Assembly (NCBI GenBank): GCA_030836935.1 | Contig: JAUPMA010000077.1 | Location: 1 to 8,816 of the forward strand | Length of the DNA stretch: 8,816 nt | Source of the DNA: Pseudomonadota bacterium | GTDB lineage: Bacteria > Pseudomonadota > Gammaproteobacteria > SZUA-229 | Direction: 5' to 3' | Part shown: one piece after another, positions 1 to 6,773 of the stretch | How the letters are laid out: every line of letters starts with the position of its first letter | Position numbering within the stretch: position 1 is the first letter of the stretch | Position numbers and translations under genes: made by a program | Notes under the pieces: generated by a model | The model's input: only the letters and a program-made list of their open reading frames with translations | The model's database searches: none | Told to the model about the DNA's origin: nothing

Positions 1-804
1 GGTTGATGTGGTGAAGGGCGCTGCAGGATTGCGTTTGCGCTGTTTGGTTTCAACTTCGGTAACCTTGAGCTTGCCAGCGGCGACCTTGGTTAAATTATTT
101 TGTGCGTTATGCGCAGTGTCGCCATCTGTAAAACTGAATTGCTCAACCTTGTTGTTCTGATACAAACGCAATTTGGCGGCAAAGGCTTTATTGTCCTTGT
201 CGCAATCGGCTTCAATAGTCCAGTATTCACGCGCCTCAAATTTTTCAATTTCTTCTTCGCGCTCAACAATCAAACGCAGCGCCGGACTTTGTACCCGGCC
301 GGCTGATAATCCGCGTTGCACTTTTTTCCACAACAGCGGCGACAAATTAAAACCGACAAGATAATCCAGCGCACGCCGCGCCTGCTGGGCGTTAATCAGA
401 TCAATCGACAAGTCACGCGGGTGCTCAATGGCATATTGAATGGCGCGTTTGGTAATTTCATTAAACGCAACGCGATAAACCTGTTTGTTTTTCAGCGCAT
501 TATTTTCTTTGAGGATTTCATGCAAATGCCAGGAGATGGCTTCACCTTCGCGATCCAAGTCCGTTGCCTGGTAGAGTGCGTCGGCTTTTTTCAGCGCTTT
601 TTTGATACTGTCGACATGCTTCTCATTTTTTTCAATGAGCTGGTATTTCATGTCGAAGTTGCCTTCGGTATCCACCGCGCCTTCTTTCGGAATCAAATCG
701 CGCACATGACCATACGACGCAAGGACTTCAAAATCCTTGCCCAGATATTTCTTGATGGTTTTGGCCTTGGCGGGAGACTCGACGATGACCAGATTCATAC
801 TCAT
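1..804 (-). CDS. topA: DNA topoisomerase I, N-terminal part (cut by window edge)
   Basis: Type IA topoisomerase that relaxes negatively supercoiled DNA through a transient 5'-phosphotyrosine break. The frame is open for 268 codons from ATG at 804 to the window edge. Residues 5-16 (LVIVESPAKAKT) open the TOPRIM domain with the acidic residue Glu9. Residues 82-88 (DLDREGE) are the Mg-binding motif with D82, D84 and E86, followed by SWHL. The stretch NAQQARRALDYLVG and the motif SAGRVQSPALRLIVERE are typical of the family. The visible part ends at APFTTST, so the catalytic tyrosine, the rest of the core and any C-terminal zinc fingers lie outside. ATG at 804 puts Glu9 at the same number as in E. 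coli; ATG at 798 is the alternative, and neither has a strong ribosome-binding site. It lies 27 bp after smg and is probably co-transcribed with it. Confidence 0.96.
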   Translation of the reverse strand, partial: MSMNLVIVESPAKAKTIKKYLGKDFEVLASYGHVRDLIPKEGAVDTEGNFDMKYQLIEKNEKHVDSIKKALKKADALYQATDLDREGEAISWHLHEILKENNALKNKQVYRVAFNEITKRAIQYAIEHPRDLSIDLINAQQARRALDYLVGFNLSPLLWKKVQRGLSAGRVQSPALRLIVEREEEIEKFEAREYWTIEADCDKDNKAFAAKLRLYQNNKVEQFSFTDGDTAHNAQNNLTKVAAGKLKVTEVETKQRKRNPAAPFTTST

Positions 805-831
805 GGCGGGCAAATGTGCGGTGATTGGGTG

Positions 832-1302
832 TCAGTGCATATAGTTCACGTTCTGTTCGAAAACCATGCTTTCCATCCATGCATAGGCATTTTCCTCGCC
901 GGGATGGTTGTAAAGAACAATCATTACAATCCATTTTAATTGCTCCAGATCGAGTTCGATATCGAGTGCAATGACACGATCGAGTACCAGCTCGCGGGTA
1001 ACTGGCGTGAGTATGTCGCCATCTTCAAGATGCATGATGAACCCCATGCATTCGGCATCCAGAAGCTGTTTTTCCAGTTCGCTGTATATGCGTGTGGATG
1101 TAGTCTTGCGCGGACCGCGCATGGAATCCTGGACTTCGATCAAATCTTCCAGCCAGGTAAATGCCTTGTGGATTTCGTGCAGCGGGAAGCCGAGCTGTTC
1201 CAGTTCATCCAGCAATTCATGGCGCTGCGGATCAATGGCGGCCTCGTCTTCGATGAAATTTTCGAACAGGTACATCAATACATCGACAGCGGTTTGCTTC
1301 AT
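832..1302 (-). CDS. smg: Smg family protein (DUF494)
   Basis: A 156-residue protein recognisable as Smg/DUF494, close in length to E. coli Smg (157 as I recall it). Family hallmarks are visible: the N-terminal VLMYLFENFIEDE, the central WLEDL, RIYSELEKQLLDAECMGF, the TRELVLDRVIALD stretch, and the C-terminal LKWIVMIVLYNHPGEENAYAWME. It is acidic, with no signal peptide or membrane segment, so it is cytoplasmic. Its biochemical role is unknown. The gene repeatedly sits between dprA and topA in beta- and gammaproteobacteria, which hints at a DNA-related role but does not prove one. The start is ATG at 1302, with AGGGG four bases upstream (complement of 1307-1311). It lies 44 bp after dprA and 27 bp before topA, consistent with one transcript. 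Confidence 0.94.
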   Translation of the reverse strand: MKQTAVDVLMYLFENFIEDEAAIDPQRHELLDELEQLGFPLHEIHKAFTWLEDLIEVQDSMRGPRKTTSTRIYSELEKQLLDAECMGFIMHLEDGDILTPVTRELVLDRVIALDIELDLEQLKWIVMIVLYNHPGEENAYAWMESMVFEQNVNYMH

Positions 1303-1346
1303 GAATCCCCTGGCCTGTTATGGCCTTGTTAGTTACAGCAACTGAA

Positions 1347-2465
1347 TCAGCGCATACGGGCATATTGCCCGGAACGGGAAACCACTGTGCCTTGCAGCTC
1401 CAGTATCAGCAGCATGGAAGCGATATCGGCTGCCTTGAGCTGGCTGCGTTCCACCAGCTCGTCGATACTGACTGGCTCGTATTCCATGCAATCCAGAAGT
1501 CGCTGGTAGCTGGCATCCGGCGCGGCAACAGCTGGCTGATGAATGGCTCCCTGATTTGGGGCGGTAGTATGGCGTGACAGGTTGAGATTTACCAGCATTG
1601 CCAGTTCTTCGAGGATATCGTCGGCCGTTTCCACCAGCTTCGCACCCTGACGGATCAGGCTATGGCAGCCACGTGCCAGCGGATTGTGAATGGAACCGGG
1701 AATGGCAAAAACCTCGCGCCCCTGTTCCATCGCGAGGCGCGCCGTAATCAGCGAACCGCTTTCCTTCGCCGCTTCAACCACCAGTGTGCCAATGGCCAGG
1801 CCACTGATAATACGGTTACGGCGCGGAAACAGCCCCTTGTGCGGCTCCGTGCCAACTGGTGCTTCGGTTACAAGGCAGCCGCATTGCGCAATCTGCCGGG
1901 CCAGCTCCCTGTTGGATGGCGGATATATCCTGTTCAGCCCATTGGCCACAACCGCCACGGTGCCCGCCAGTCCTTCCAGCGCACCCTGATGGCAGGCGCT
2001 GTCTATGCCGCGCGCCAGCCCGCTGGTAATGGTGAGTCCGGCATTGGACAAATGCCGGGCAAATTCCTGTGCCGTGCGCTGGCCCACCGCCGTCGGTGTG
2101 CGGCTGCCTACCATGGCCAGCTGCGGTTGCTGCAGGTAATCCGTGTCTCCGATGGCAAACAGCAGCCACGGCGGATCAGCGATGGTTTTTAATTGCGGCG
2201 GGTAGCTGTCGGCATCAAAACAGATAATCTGGTGGCCAGGATTCTCCAGCCAAGCCAGATCACGTTCGACACCGGCCAGATCCGGTGACTTGATGGCATC
2301 AATGGTTTCGTTACGGATATTGAATTGCCGGAGCGTTTCGCGATCCGCATCCAGTACGGCGCGCGCCGTGCCGAAATACGCCAGCAGGCTGAGCAGTTTT
2401 CCGGGATGGGCATTGGCGCGAAGCAGCGCCAGGCGGTCAGGTAAATCGGGAGGCACCAAGGCCAT
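1347..2465 (-). CDS. dprA: DNA processing protein DprA (Smf)
   Basis: Cytoplasmic protein that binds incoming single-stranded DNA during natural transformation and loads RecA. At 372 residues it has full family length. Three parts are visible. Residues 1-70 form a helical SAM-like region. Residues 75-285 are the Rossmann-type DprA core with VGSRTPTAVG (119-128), ITSGLARGIDSACHQGAL (146-163), IYPPSN (180-185), FPRRNRIISGLA (213-224), VVEAAKESGSLITARLA (229-245) and the IPGS segment (255-258). From about 315 a winged-helix domain runs to the C-terminus, with the LLDCMEYEPVSIDEL stretch and ELQGTVVSRSGQYARMR. The start at 2465 is supported by AAGGA at the complement of 2472-2476, six bases upstream. 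It lies 91 bp after the LysM gene. The same gene also occurs in species not known to be competent. Confidence 0.97.
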   Translation of the reverse strand: MALVPPDLPDRLALLRANAHPGKLLSLLAYFGTARAVLDADRETLRQFNIRNETIDAIKSPDLAGVERDLAWLENPGHQIICFDADSYPPQLKTIADPPWLLFAIGDTDYLQQPQLAMVGSRTPTAVGQRTAQEFARHLSNAGLTITSGLARGIDSACHQGALEGLAGTVAVVANGLNRIYPPSNRELARQIAQCGCLVTEAPVGTEPHKGLFPRRNRIISGLAIGTLVVEAAKESGSLITARLAMEQGREVFAIPGSIHNPLARGCHSLIRQGAKLVETADDILEELAMLVNLNLSRHTTAPNQGAIHQPAVAAPDASYQRLLDCMEYEPVSIDELVERSQLKAADIASMLLILELQGTVVSRSGQYARMR

Positions 2466-2471
2466 GACATA

Positions 2472-2476
2472 TCCTT
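2472..2476 (-). promoter_or_regulatory. Ribosome-binding site of dprA
   Basis: AAGGA on the minus strand, six bases before ATG at 2465. It decides between that start and an out-of-frame ATG at 2470, which falls immediately next to the AAGGA and is therefore too close. Confidence 0.6.
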
Positions 2477-2486
2477 ATGACTGGGA

Positions 2487-2557
2487 AAGTGGCAAGGTAC
2501 AAGTTTCAGGCAGCAAGTAAAAGCATTTTCTCGCTTGCTACTTGCTACTTGCTACTT
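2487..2557. repeat. Dispersed repeat with degenerate inverted arms and CTTGCTA tandem units, between the LysM gene and dprA
   Basis: This element fills most of the 91-bp gap between the LysM stop codon and the dprA start. Its left part, 2487-2524, begins AAGTGGCAAGGT and matches 8673-8710 downstream of trkA at 32 of 38 positions without gaps, in the same orientation. Its right part holds three perfect head-to-tail copies of CTTGCTA (2534-2554) plus CTT, running into the first base of the LysM stop codon. The outer ends form an imperfect inverted repeat: 2487-2505 against 2539-2557 pairs at 14 of 19 positions. AGCAAG (2512-2517) and CTTGCT (2534-2539) could also pair. It could fold in the mRNA and dampen read-through into dprA. 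No clear T-tract follows, so I do not call it a terminator. Confidence 0.75.
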
Positions 2558-3957
2558 CACTGCGGATTACGCACAGCATCATTCTTGCGAATAACGCGCG
2601 TGGATTCGAGTATCAAACCATAGCTGACATTTTCAAACACCTTGAAAATCATCATCAGGCCACTGCGTTCGTCCGGCAGGGTAATGCCGATTTTTTCTTC
2701 CTGGCCACGCTCGAGTGTCTTGCGAGCCAGAAACTTGTCACGCGCTTCACCGCCACGGAAATAGGTAGCCAGCACGTTGCCAACCTGCAGGCCGGCATCT
2801 TCACCCTTGTTGATCACCACAATCTGGTATTTGGCGGTGGAGGAAATGGCGTCAAACAGCGAAATCACCCGCGCATCCACCTGCTGCTCCGGCACCTTTG
2901 GATAATACAAGTGGCCGAACTCACTCTTGTCGGTAGTCAGCAGAAAGTCACCCACCAGAATTTCGCGCGATGTGCTCTGCAGGGTGGCCGTGGCCGGATC
3001 ACCATACAGGTCAATGCGGGCTTCGCCGGCATACACAATTTCGTAGCCCAGAATGTCATCGGATTCCGGATCGCGGAATTCGTTGCCCTTGCGGTACACG
3101 CTGTAACGCACCCGGTCGCGATCCAGCATGCCGTAAATATCGCGTACATAAATCCGGTTGTCCGAAGCCATGATCAGGTGCGCATCATCACTGGCAACAA
3201 TATAGGGCGACTTGTCCAGCTCGTGCCGCGTAACAACCTTGGGATTGATGAGAAACTGCTTGATGGCATCACTGGGAATAGTCGGAATTGCAATGGCCCG
3301 ATCGGTGCGATGCACAGCCGGACTCAGCTTCACCACTTTGCGACCATCCAGGGTGGCGCTGCCGGTGTCCGTGCGGATTGCCCTTTCTTCTGTTGCCACG
3401 GCCGCCTGTTCTGCTGGCGCCGCCTCAACCACTTCGCTGCGCATCACCTGCAAGGTCGGCTTGCCATTGATGTAGGTCAGCGACAGCATGTCGCCCGGAT
3501 AAATCAGATGCGGATTATCCAGCTGCGGATTGCGATACCAGATTTCCGGCCAGTACCAGGGATCCACCAGAAAACGGCTGGCTATACCCCACAGGGTGTC
3601 GCCTTTTTTCACAACATATTCTCTGGGATAATCGGCCCTGATTTTCACATCATGTATTGCCGGTGGCGCTGTTTCTGTCGCGGCTACCGGCGCAACAGCA
3701 TTTTCCCGGGCGGCAACCGGTTCGGATACCTGCGCTTCTTCAAGCGGCTGTGTCACGGCATCCGTTGCCTGTGCGGCGGCTGGCGGCACATCAGATGTCT
3801 GGTTTTCCTCGGAGGCTGACCAGGGAGACGGCTTGTTTGAACAGGCTGGCAACGCCAGTGCTGATGCAATCAACAGGCAGGTAAGGGTAAGCTGGTGGCG
3901 GTTATTATTGGTAGACAAGGCTGTTTTCCCTCGCATGTTGTAACCCGATATATGCAT
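2557..3957 (-). CDS. tsaP: LysM-domain lipoprotein, probable type IV pilus secretin-associated protein TsaP
   Basis: A 466-residue envelope protein. The hydrophobic stretch TLTCLLIASALALPAC (about 24-39) is a signal peptide with a lipobox-like end. Cys39 would be the lipidated residue, although proline at -2 is unusual. A low-complexity Ala/Pro/Glu/Val linker covers about 43-105. A LysM peptidoglycan-binding domain follows at about 113-161 (YVVKKGDTLWGIASRFL, then NPHLIYPGDML). The long C-terminal half has the look of a FlgT-C-like domain. This architecture and the position beside dprA and opposite def match TsaP, which in other bacteria anchors the pilus secretin to peptidoglycan. The symbol rests on context and architecture, not on a search. 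ATG at 3936 (residue 8) is a possible start and would give a more ordinary signal peptide. A general LysM protein is the alternative reading. Confidence 0.85.
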   Translation of the reverse strand: MHISGYNMRGKTALSTNNNRHQLTLTCLLIASALALPACSNKPSPWSASEENQTSDVPPAAAQATDAVTQPLEEAQVSEPVAARENAVAPVAATETAPPAIHDVKIRADYPREYVVKKGDTLWGIASRFLVDPWYWPEIWYRNPQLDNPHLIYPGDMLSLTYINGKPTLQVMRSEVVEAAPAEQAAVATEERAIRTDTGSATLDGRKVVKLSPAVHRTDRAIAIPTIPSDAIKQFLINPKVVTRHELDKSPYIVASDDAHLIMASDNRIYVRDIYGMLDRDRVRYSVYRKGNEFRDPESDDILGYEIVYAGEARIDLYGDPATATLQSTSREILVGDFLLTTDKSEFGHLYYPKVPEQQVDARVISLFDAISSTAKYQIVVINKGEDAGLQVGNVLATYFRGGEARDKFLARKTLERGQEEKIGITLPDERSGLMMIFKVFENVSYGLILESTRVIRKNDAVRNPQ

Positions 3958-4002
3958 AACGCTCGTTGAAATCTGTTTCCCAACAAGCTGTTAACTAGAA
4001 TT

Positions 4003-4032
4003 TTCAAGAGTTTAGCTTATAAACTTTATAAT
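4003..4032 (+). promoter_or_regulatory. Candidate sigma-70 promoter for def-fmt
   Basis: A perfect -10 hexamer, TATAAT, lies at 4027-4032. TTCAAG at 4003-4008 is a weak -35 (3 of 6) with an 18-bp spacer. Transcription would start near 4039, leaving a leader of about 60 bases before def. The -10 is convincing and the -35 is not. Confidence 0.5.
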
Positions 4033-4084
4033 ATGAAGTAAGTGTCGGAAGTAAGTTTGACACGCCTGTTCAAGAAACGAATTC

Positions 4085-4088
4085 AGGA
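4085..4088 (+). promoter_or_regulatory. Ribosome-binding site of def
   Basis: AGGA lies ten bases before ATG at 4099. It sits within the small palindrome CAGGAATCCTG (4084-4094), whose pairing could partly hide it; this is too short to call regulatory. Confidence 0.5.
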
Positions 4089-4098
4089 ATCCTGATCA

Positions 4099-4605
4099 AT
4101 GGCCCTGCTGGATATATTGCACTACCCCGATGAACGCCTGCGCAACAAGGCCAGGCCCGTTGCAGCTGTTGATGACGGTGTTCGCAAACTGGTGGATGAC
4201 ATGTTTGAAACCATGTATCACGCCCCGGGCATTGGTCTGGCCGCAATTCAGGTGAATGTTGCCAGGCGGGTGATCGTGGTGGATGTTTCAGCAGAAAAAA
4301 ACCAGCCGATGTGTTTCATCAATCCGGAAATCCTGGCGAAAGATGGCGTGGAACAGCACGAGGAAGGCTGCCTGTCGGTGCCGGGCTTTTACGAAACCAT
4401 TGAACGCGCCGAACACATCAAGGTGCGCGCACTGGATCGCGACGGCAATTCATTTGAACTGGAAACCGGCGAGTTGCTGGCCATTTGCATCCAGCATGAA
4501 ATTGATCATCTGGATGGCAAATTATTCGTGGATTACCTGTCGCCACTCAAACGCAATCGCATCAGAAAGAAACTCGAAAAAGCCCAGAAAGCGGACATCA
4601 TGTAA
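4099..4605 (+). CDS. def: Peptide deformylase
   Basis: Metalloenzyme that removes the formyl group from the N-terminal methionine of new proteins at the ribosome exit. At 168 residues it has full length for the bacterial type I enzyme. All three family motifs are intact: GIGLAAIQ (44-51, Gln51), EEGCLS (88-93, metal ligand Cys91) and QHEIDH (132-137, with ligands His133 and His137 and catalytic Glu134). A basic C-terminal helix rich in Lys and Arg (from about 151) ends the protein; in E. coli the equivalent helix binds the ribosome. The ATG at 4099 has AGGA ten bases upstream. The stop TAA shares its last base with the ATG of fmt, so the two are probably translationally coupled. Confidence 0.98.
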   Translation: MALLDILHYPDERLRNKARPVAAVDDGVRKLVDDMFETMYHAPGIGLAAIQVNVARRVIVVDVSAEKNQPMCFINPEILAKDGVEQHEEGCLSVPGFYETIERAEHIKVRALDRDGNSFELETGELLAICIQHEIDHLDGKLFVDYLSPLKRNRIRKKLEKAQKADIM

Positions 4606-5693
4606 TGCCTGAAAAACTGCGGATTATTTTTGCCGGCACCCCGGAATTTTCGGTGCCGCCCCTGCAAGCACTGATTGATTCACCGCATGATGTCGTCGCG
4701 GTGTACACCCAGCCCGACCGCCCGGCGGGCCGTGGCCGCAAACTCACACCCAGCCCGGTGAAAGAGCTGGCGCTGGCGCACAACATACCTGTTTTCCAAC
4801 CCGTCAACTTCAAGGCAGAAGAAGACCGGCATGCACTGGCCGCACTCAAGGCCGATTTGATGGTGGTCGTCGCCTACGGCCTGATTCTGCCGCAAGTTAT
4901 TCTCGACGCCCCGCGACTCGGCTGCATCAACATTCACGCCTCCTTGCTGCCGCGCTGGCGCGGCGCCGCCCCCATCCAGCGCGCCATACTCGCGGGCGAC
5001 ACCGAAACCGGCATCACCATCATGCAAATGGAAGCGGGGCTCGATACCGGGCCAATGCTGCATATCGAATGCTGCCCCATTGCACCCGACGACACCGGCA
5101 GCCGCCTGCACGACAAACTCATGGCGCTGGGCGCGCAGGCGCTGATGAAATCCCTGCCCGGATTAATCAGCGGTACCTTGCGCGCCGAAAAACAGAATGA
5201 TGCCCTCGCCTGTTACGCCGCCAAGCTGCAAAAAAGCGAAGCCCTGATTAACTGGCAGGACGATGCCGAAAAAATTTACCGCCAGATTCGCGCTTTCAAT
5301 GCCTGGCCAGTGGCGCAGACGCCATTGCATCTCAACGAGCAGCAACACTCACAGAAAAATACTGCCGCCTCACCCTCACCCACCGCCAGCTCCGCTGACG
5401 GTTCCCCCTCTCCCCAAATGGGAGAGGGTAACCCGGTGTCGCAACGCGACAACCATGTTCAGATGCTGCGCATCTGGCAGGCGCAAGTCATGCCCTATTG
5501 CACCGATGCCACACCTGGAAAAATCCTGAACTGCGACAAAAAAGGCATTGATGTTGCCACCGGTGCCGGCGTGTTGCGCTTACTGCAAATTCAGCTGCCC
5601 GGCGGCAAACCCATGGCGGTGGCGGATTTTTTCAATGCGCATGACTTAAATGGCGCGCTACTTGGCACCAGTCACCAGACTCACGATCACTGA
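4605..5693 (+). CDS. fmt: Methionyl-tRNA formyltransferase with an in-frame repeat-derived insert
   Basis: Transfers a formyl group from 10-formyl-tetrahydrofolate to initiator Met-tRNA, the step whose product Def later deformylates. The catalytic domain is intact: FAGTPEFSVP (9-18), QPDRPAGRG (36-44), and INIHASLLPRWRGAAPIQRA, which contains Asn109 and His111 of the active site, with Asp147 in GLDTGP. The C-terminal OB-fold domain is recognisable from RAFNAWPV (229-236) and again from RIWQAQV to about 348. Length is 362 residues against about 315 in E. coli. Much of the excess is a low-complexity stretch at roughly 244-285, rich in Ser, Pro, Gln and Asn, encoded by a CT-rich palindromic repeat. 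The reading frame stays open through it and both domains remain complete, so the enzyme is probably functional. The gene starts in the TAATG overlap with def and has no strong ribosome-binding site of its own. Confidence 0.96.
   Translation: MPEKLRIIFAGTPEFSVPPLQALIDSPHDVVAVYTQPDRPAGRGRKLTPSPVKELALAHNIPVFQPVNFKAEEDRHALAALKADLMVVVAYGLILPQVILDAPRLGCINIHASLLPRWRGAAPIQRAILAGDTETGITIMQMEAGLDTGPMLHIECCPIAPDDTGSRLHDKLMALGAQALMKSLPGLISGTLRAEKQNDALACYAAKLQKSEALINWQDDAEKIYRQIRAFNAWPVAQTPLHLNEQQHSQKNTAASPSPTASSADGSPSPQMGEGNPVSQRDNHVQMLRIWQAQVMPYCTDATPGKILNCDKKGIDVATGAGVLRLLQIQLPGGKPMAVADFFNAHDLNGALLGTSHQTHDH
5406..5428. repeat. CT-rich palindromic repeat inside fmt
   Basis: A perfect 9-bp stem, CCCTCTCCC at 5406-5414 and GGGAGAGGG at 5420-5428, with a five-base loop. 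The flanks (about 5370-5405, with CACCCTCACCC) look like part of the same element. The same stem sequence recurs in rsmB at 6686-6708. It is translated as SPSPQMGEG within the extra stretch of Fmt. Similar CT-rich palindromes are common dispersed repeats in proteobacterial genomes; the family assignment is from memory. Confidence 0.8.
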
Positions 5694-5700
5694 AAAGACT

Positions 5701-5772
5701 TTGACACAGAGGCACAGAGACGCAGAGCCATGATAAAAATAATTTCTCCGCGCCTCTGCGCCTCTGTGTCAA
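5701..5772. repeat. Long inverted repeat filling the fmt-rsmB gap
   Basis: The left arm at 5701-5727 starts TTGACACAGAGGC and the right arm at 5746-5772 ends GCCTCTGTGTCAA. They pair at 24 of 27 positions around an 18-base AT-rich loop. The sequence resembles a dispersed CACAGAGG-type repeat seen in many unrelated bacteria (recognised from memory). It lies between two genes read in the same direction and ends 14 bases before the rsmB ATG, a spot where a ribosome-binding site would normally sit; none is visible. The transcript would form a strong hairpin that could slow or reduce rsmB expression. There is no T-tract, so a standard terminator is unlikely. Confidence 0.88.
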
Positions 5773-6673
5773 ACGATTATTAATCCATGTCCGAAACCCA
5801 TAACGCCCGCCAACAAGCCATCCACGCCCTGCGTGCCGTGATCGAACACGGCGAATCGCTAAGCACGGCGTTGCCGCACGCATTGCGCGACCTGAATTTT
5901 CGCGATGCCGCATTTGCCCAGATGCTGGTGTACGGTGTAATGCGCTGGCGCTGGCGCCTGGAAGCCGTGTTGCAGCAACTGCTGCAAAAACCATTAAAGG
6001 CCAAGGATGAAGATGTGCGCCTGTGTTTGCTGATTGGCCTGTTTCAGTTAGCCGATACCCGCGTGCCCGATCACGCCGCGGTAAATGCCAGTGTTGAGCT
6101 GGTGAAGCAACTGAAACGAGAATGGGCGGCTGGCATGGTCAACGCTGTATTGCGCAATTTCATCCGCCGCAAGGATGAGTTGCTGGCGGAAGCCGACAAG
6201 GACTGGCAGGCGAAATACGCGCATCCGATCTGGCTGATCAAGCAACTGCGCACCGACTGGCCGGAGCACTGGCAAGCCATACTCGACGCCAACAACCAGC
6301 AGGCGCCGCTGACCTTGCGCGTGAATCCGCAAAAAATTTCGCCGGCAGAATTCGTCACGCAACTCGACCGCGAGCTGACGCAAGACGGCAACGCCATCAC
6401 CCTGCAACAAGCCTGTGATGTCAAAAGCCTGCCCGGCTATGACGAAGGCTGGTTTGCGGTGCAGGATGCCGGCGCGCAACTGGCTGCGCCCTTGCTGGAT
6501 GTACAACCCGGACAGCGCGTACTCGATGCCTGCGCCGCACCCGGCGGCAAAACTGCGCATCTGCTGGCGCTGCAACCGGATTGTGATTTGCTGGCGCTGG
6601 ATGCAGCCGAATCGCGGCTGGCGCGCGTGGCCGACAATCTGTGTCGTTTGGGTTTCTTGCCAGCTAACACCCC

Positions 6674-6708
6674 CCCTCTCCCCAACCCTCTCCCACAAGG
6701 GGAGAGGG
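6674..6708. repeat. CT-rich palindromic repeat inside rsmB
   Basis: Two tandem copies of CCCTCTCCC (6674-6682 and 6686-6694) are followed by the complement GGGAGAGGG at 6700-6708, giving a perfect 9-bp stem with a five-base loop. The stem is identical to that in fmt. It is translated as PPLPNPLPQGERE, a peptide I recognise as a recurrent repeat-derived sequence in proteobacterial proteins. It is read in a different codon phase from the fmt copy. It lies inside the methyltransferase domain, about 60 bases before the internal TGA. Confidence 0.85.
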
Positions 6709-6770
6709 AGCAGCTGCGCTGCGCGATTATTATTAAAGCGGGCGATGCCGCCCAGCGCGACAGGAGGGAT

Positions 6771-6773
6771 TGA
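6771..6773 (+). other. In-frame TGA within rsmB
   Basis: The context is GAT TGA AAA TAT TTC. One substitution, GGA to TGA, would account for it, giving [13 protein letters not shown] as expected in the family. AGGAGG lies at 6762-6767, but the nearest in-frame start-like codons, ATT at 6789 and TTG at 6792, are more than 20 bases away, too far for normal re-initiation. Confidence 0.85.

Larger units (their letters stand above)
3958..4098. promoter_or_regulatory. Divergent intergenic region between the LysM gene and def
   Basis: A 141-bp gap between divergent starts, noticeably AT-rich at about 3990-4040 compared with the flanking genes. It must hold the promoters for both gene blocks. The clearest signal is a perfect TATAAT at 4027-4032 on the plus strand. 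On the minus strand, TATTAT (complement of 4028-4033) and TATAAG (complement of 4016-4021) are possible -10 boxes for the LysM gene, but neither has a convincing -35 at a suitable distance. No regulator site or RNA gene is recognisable. Confidence 0.6.

Noticed and set aside
2534..2557. CTTGCTA tandem units as a CRISPR array
   Set aside because: The units are 7 bp, directly adjacent and without spacers.
2542..3819. Plus-strand open frame of 425 codons opposite the LysM gene
   Set aside because: Its translation shows no domain and is rich in residues expected from the complement of a real gene, while the minus-strand frame has a signal peptide and a LysM domain.
4057..4085. TTGACA at 4057-4062 as the -35 of a def promoter
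   Set aside because: At 17 bp spacing the -10 position reads AATTCA, a poor match. The TATAAT at 4027 is the better signal.
5701..5772. Rho-independent terminator between fmt and rsmB
   Set aside because: The stem is long but is not followed by a T-tract on either strand. Its sequence fits a dispersed repeat better.
6771..6773. TGA as a selenocysteine codon
   Set aside because: RsmB relatives do not use cysteine at this site, I see no supporting stem-loop of the required kind just downstream, and nothing else in the window points to selenoprotein use.
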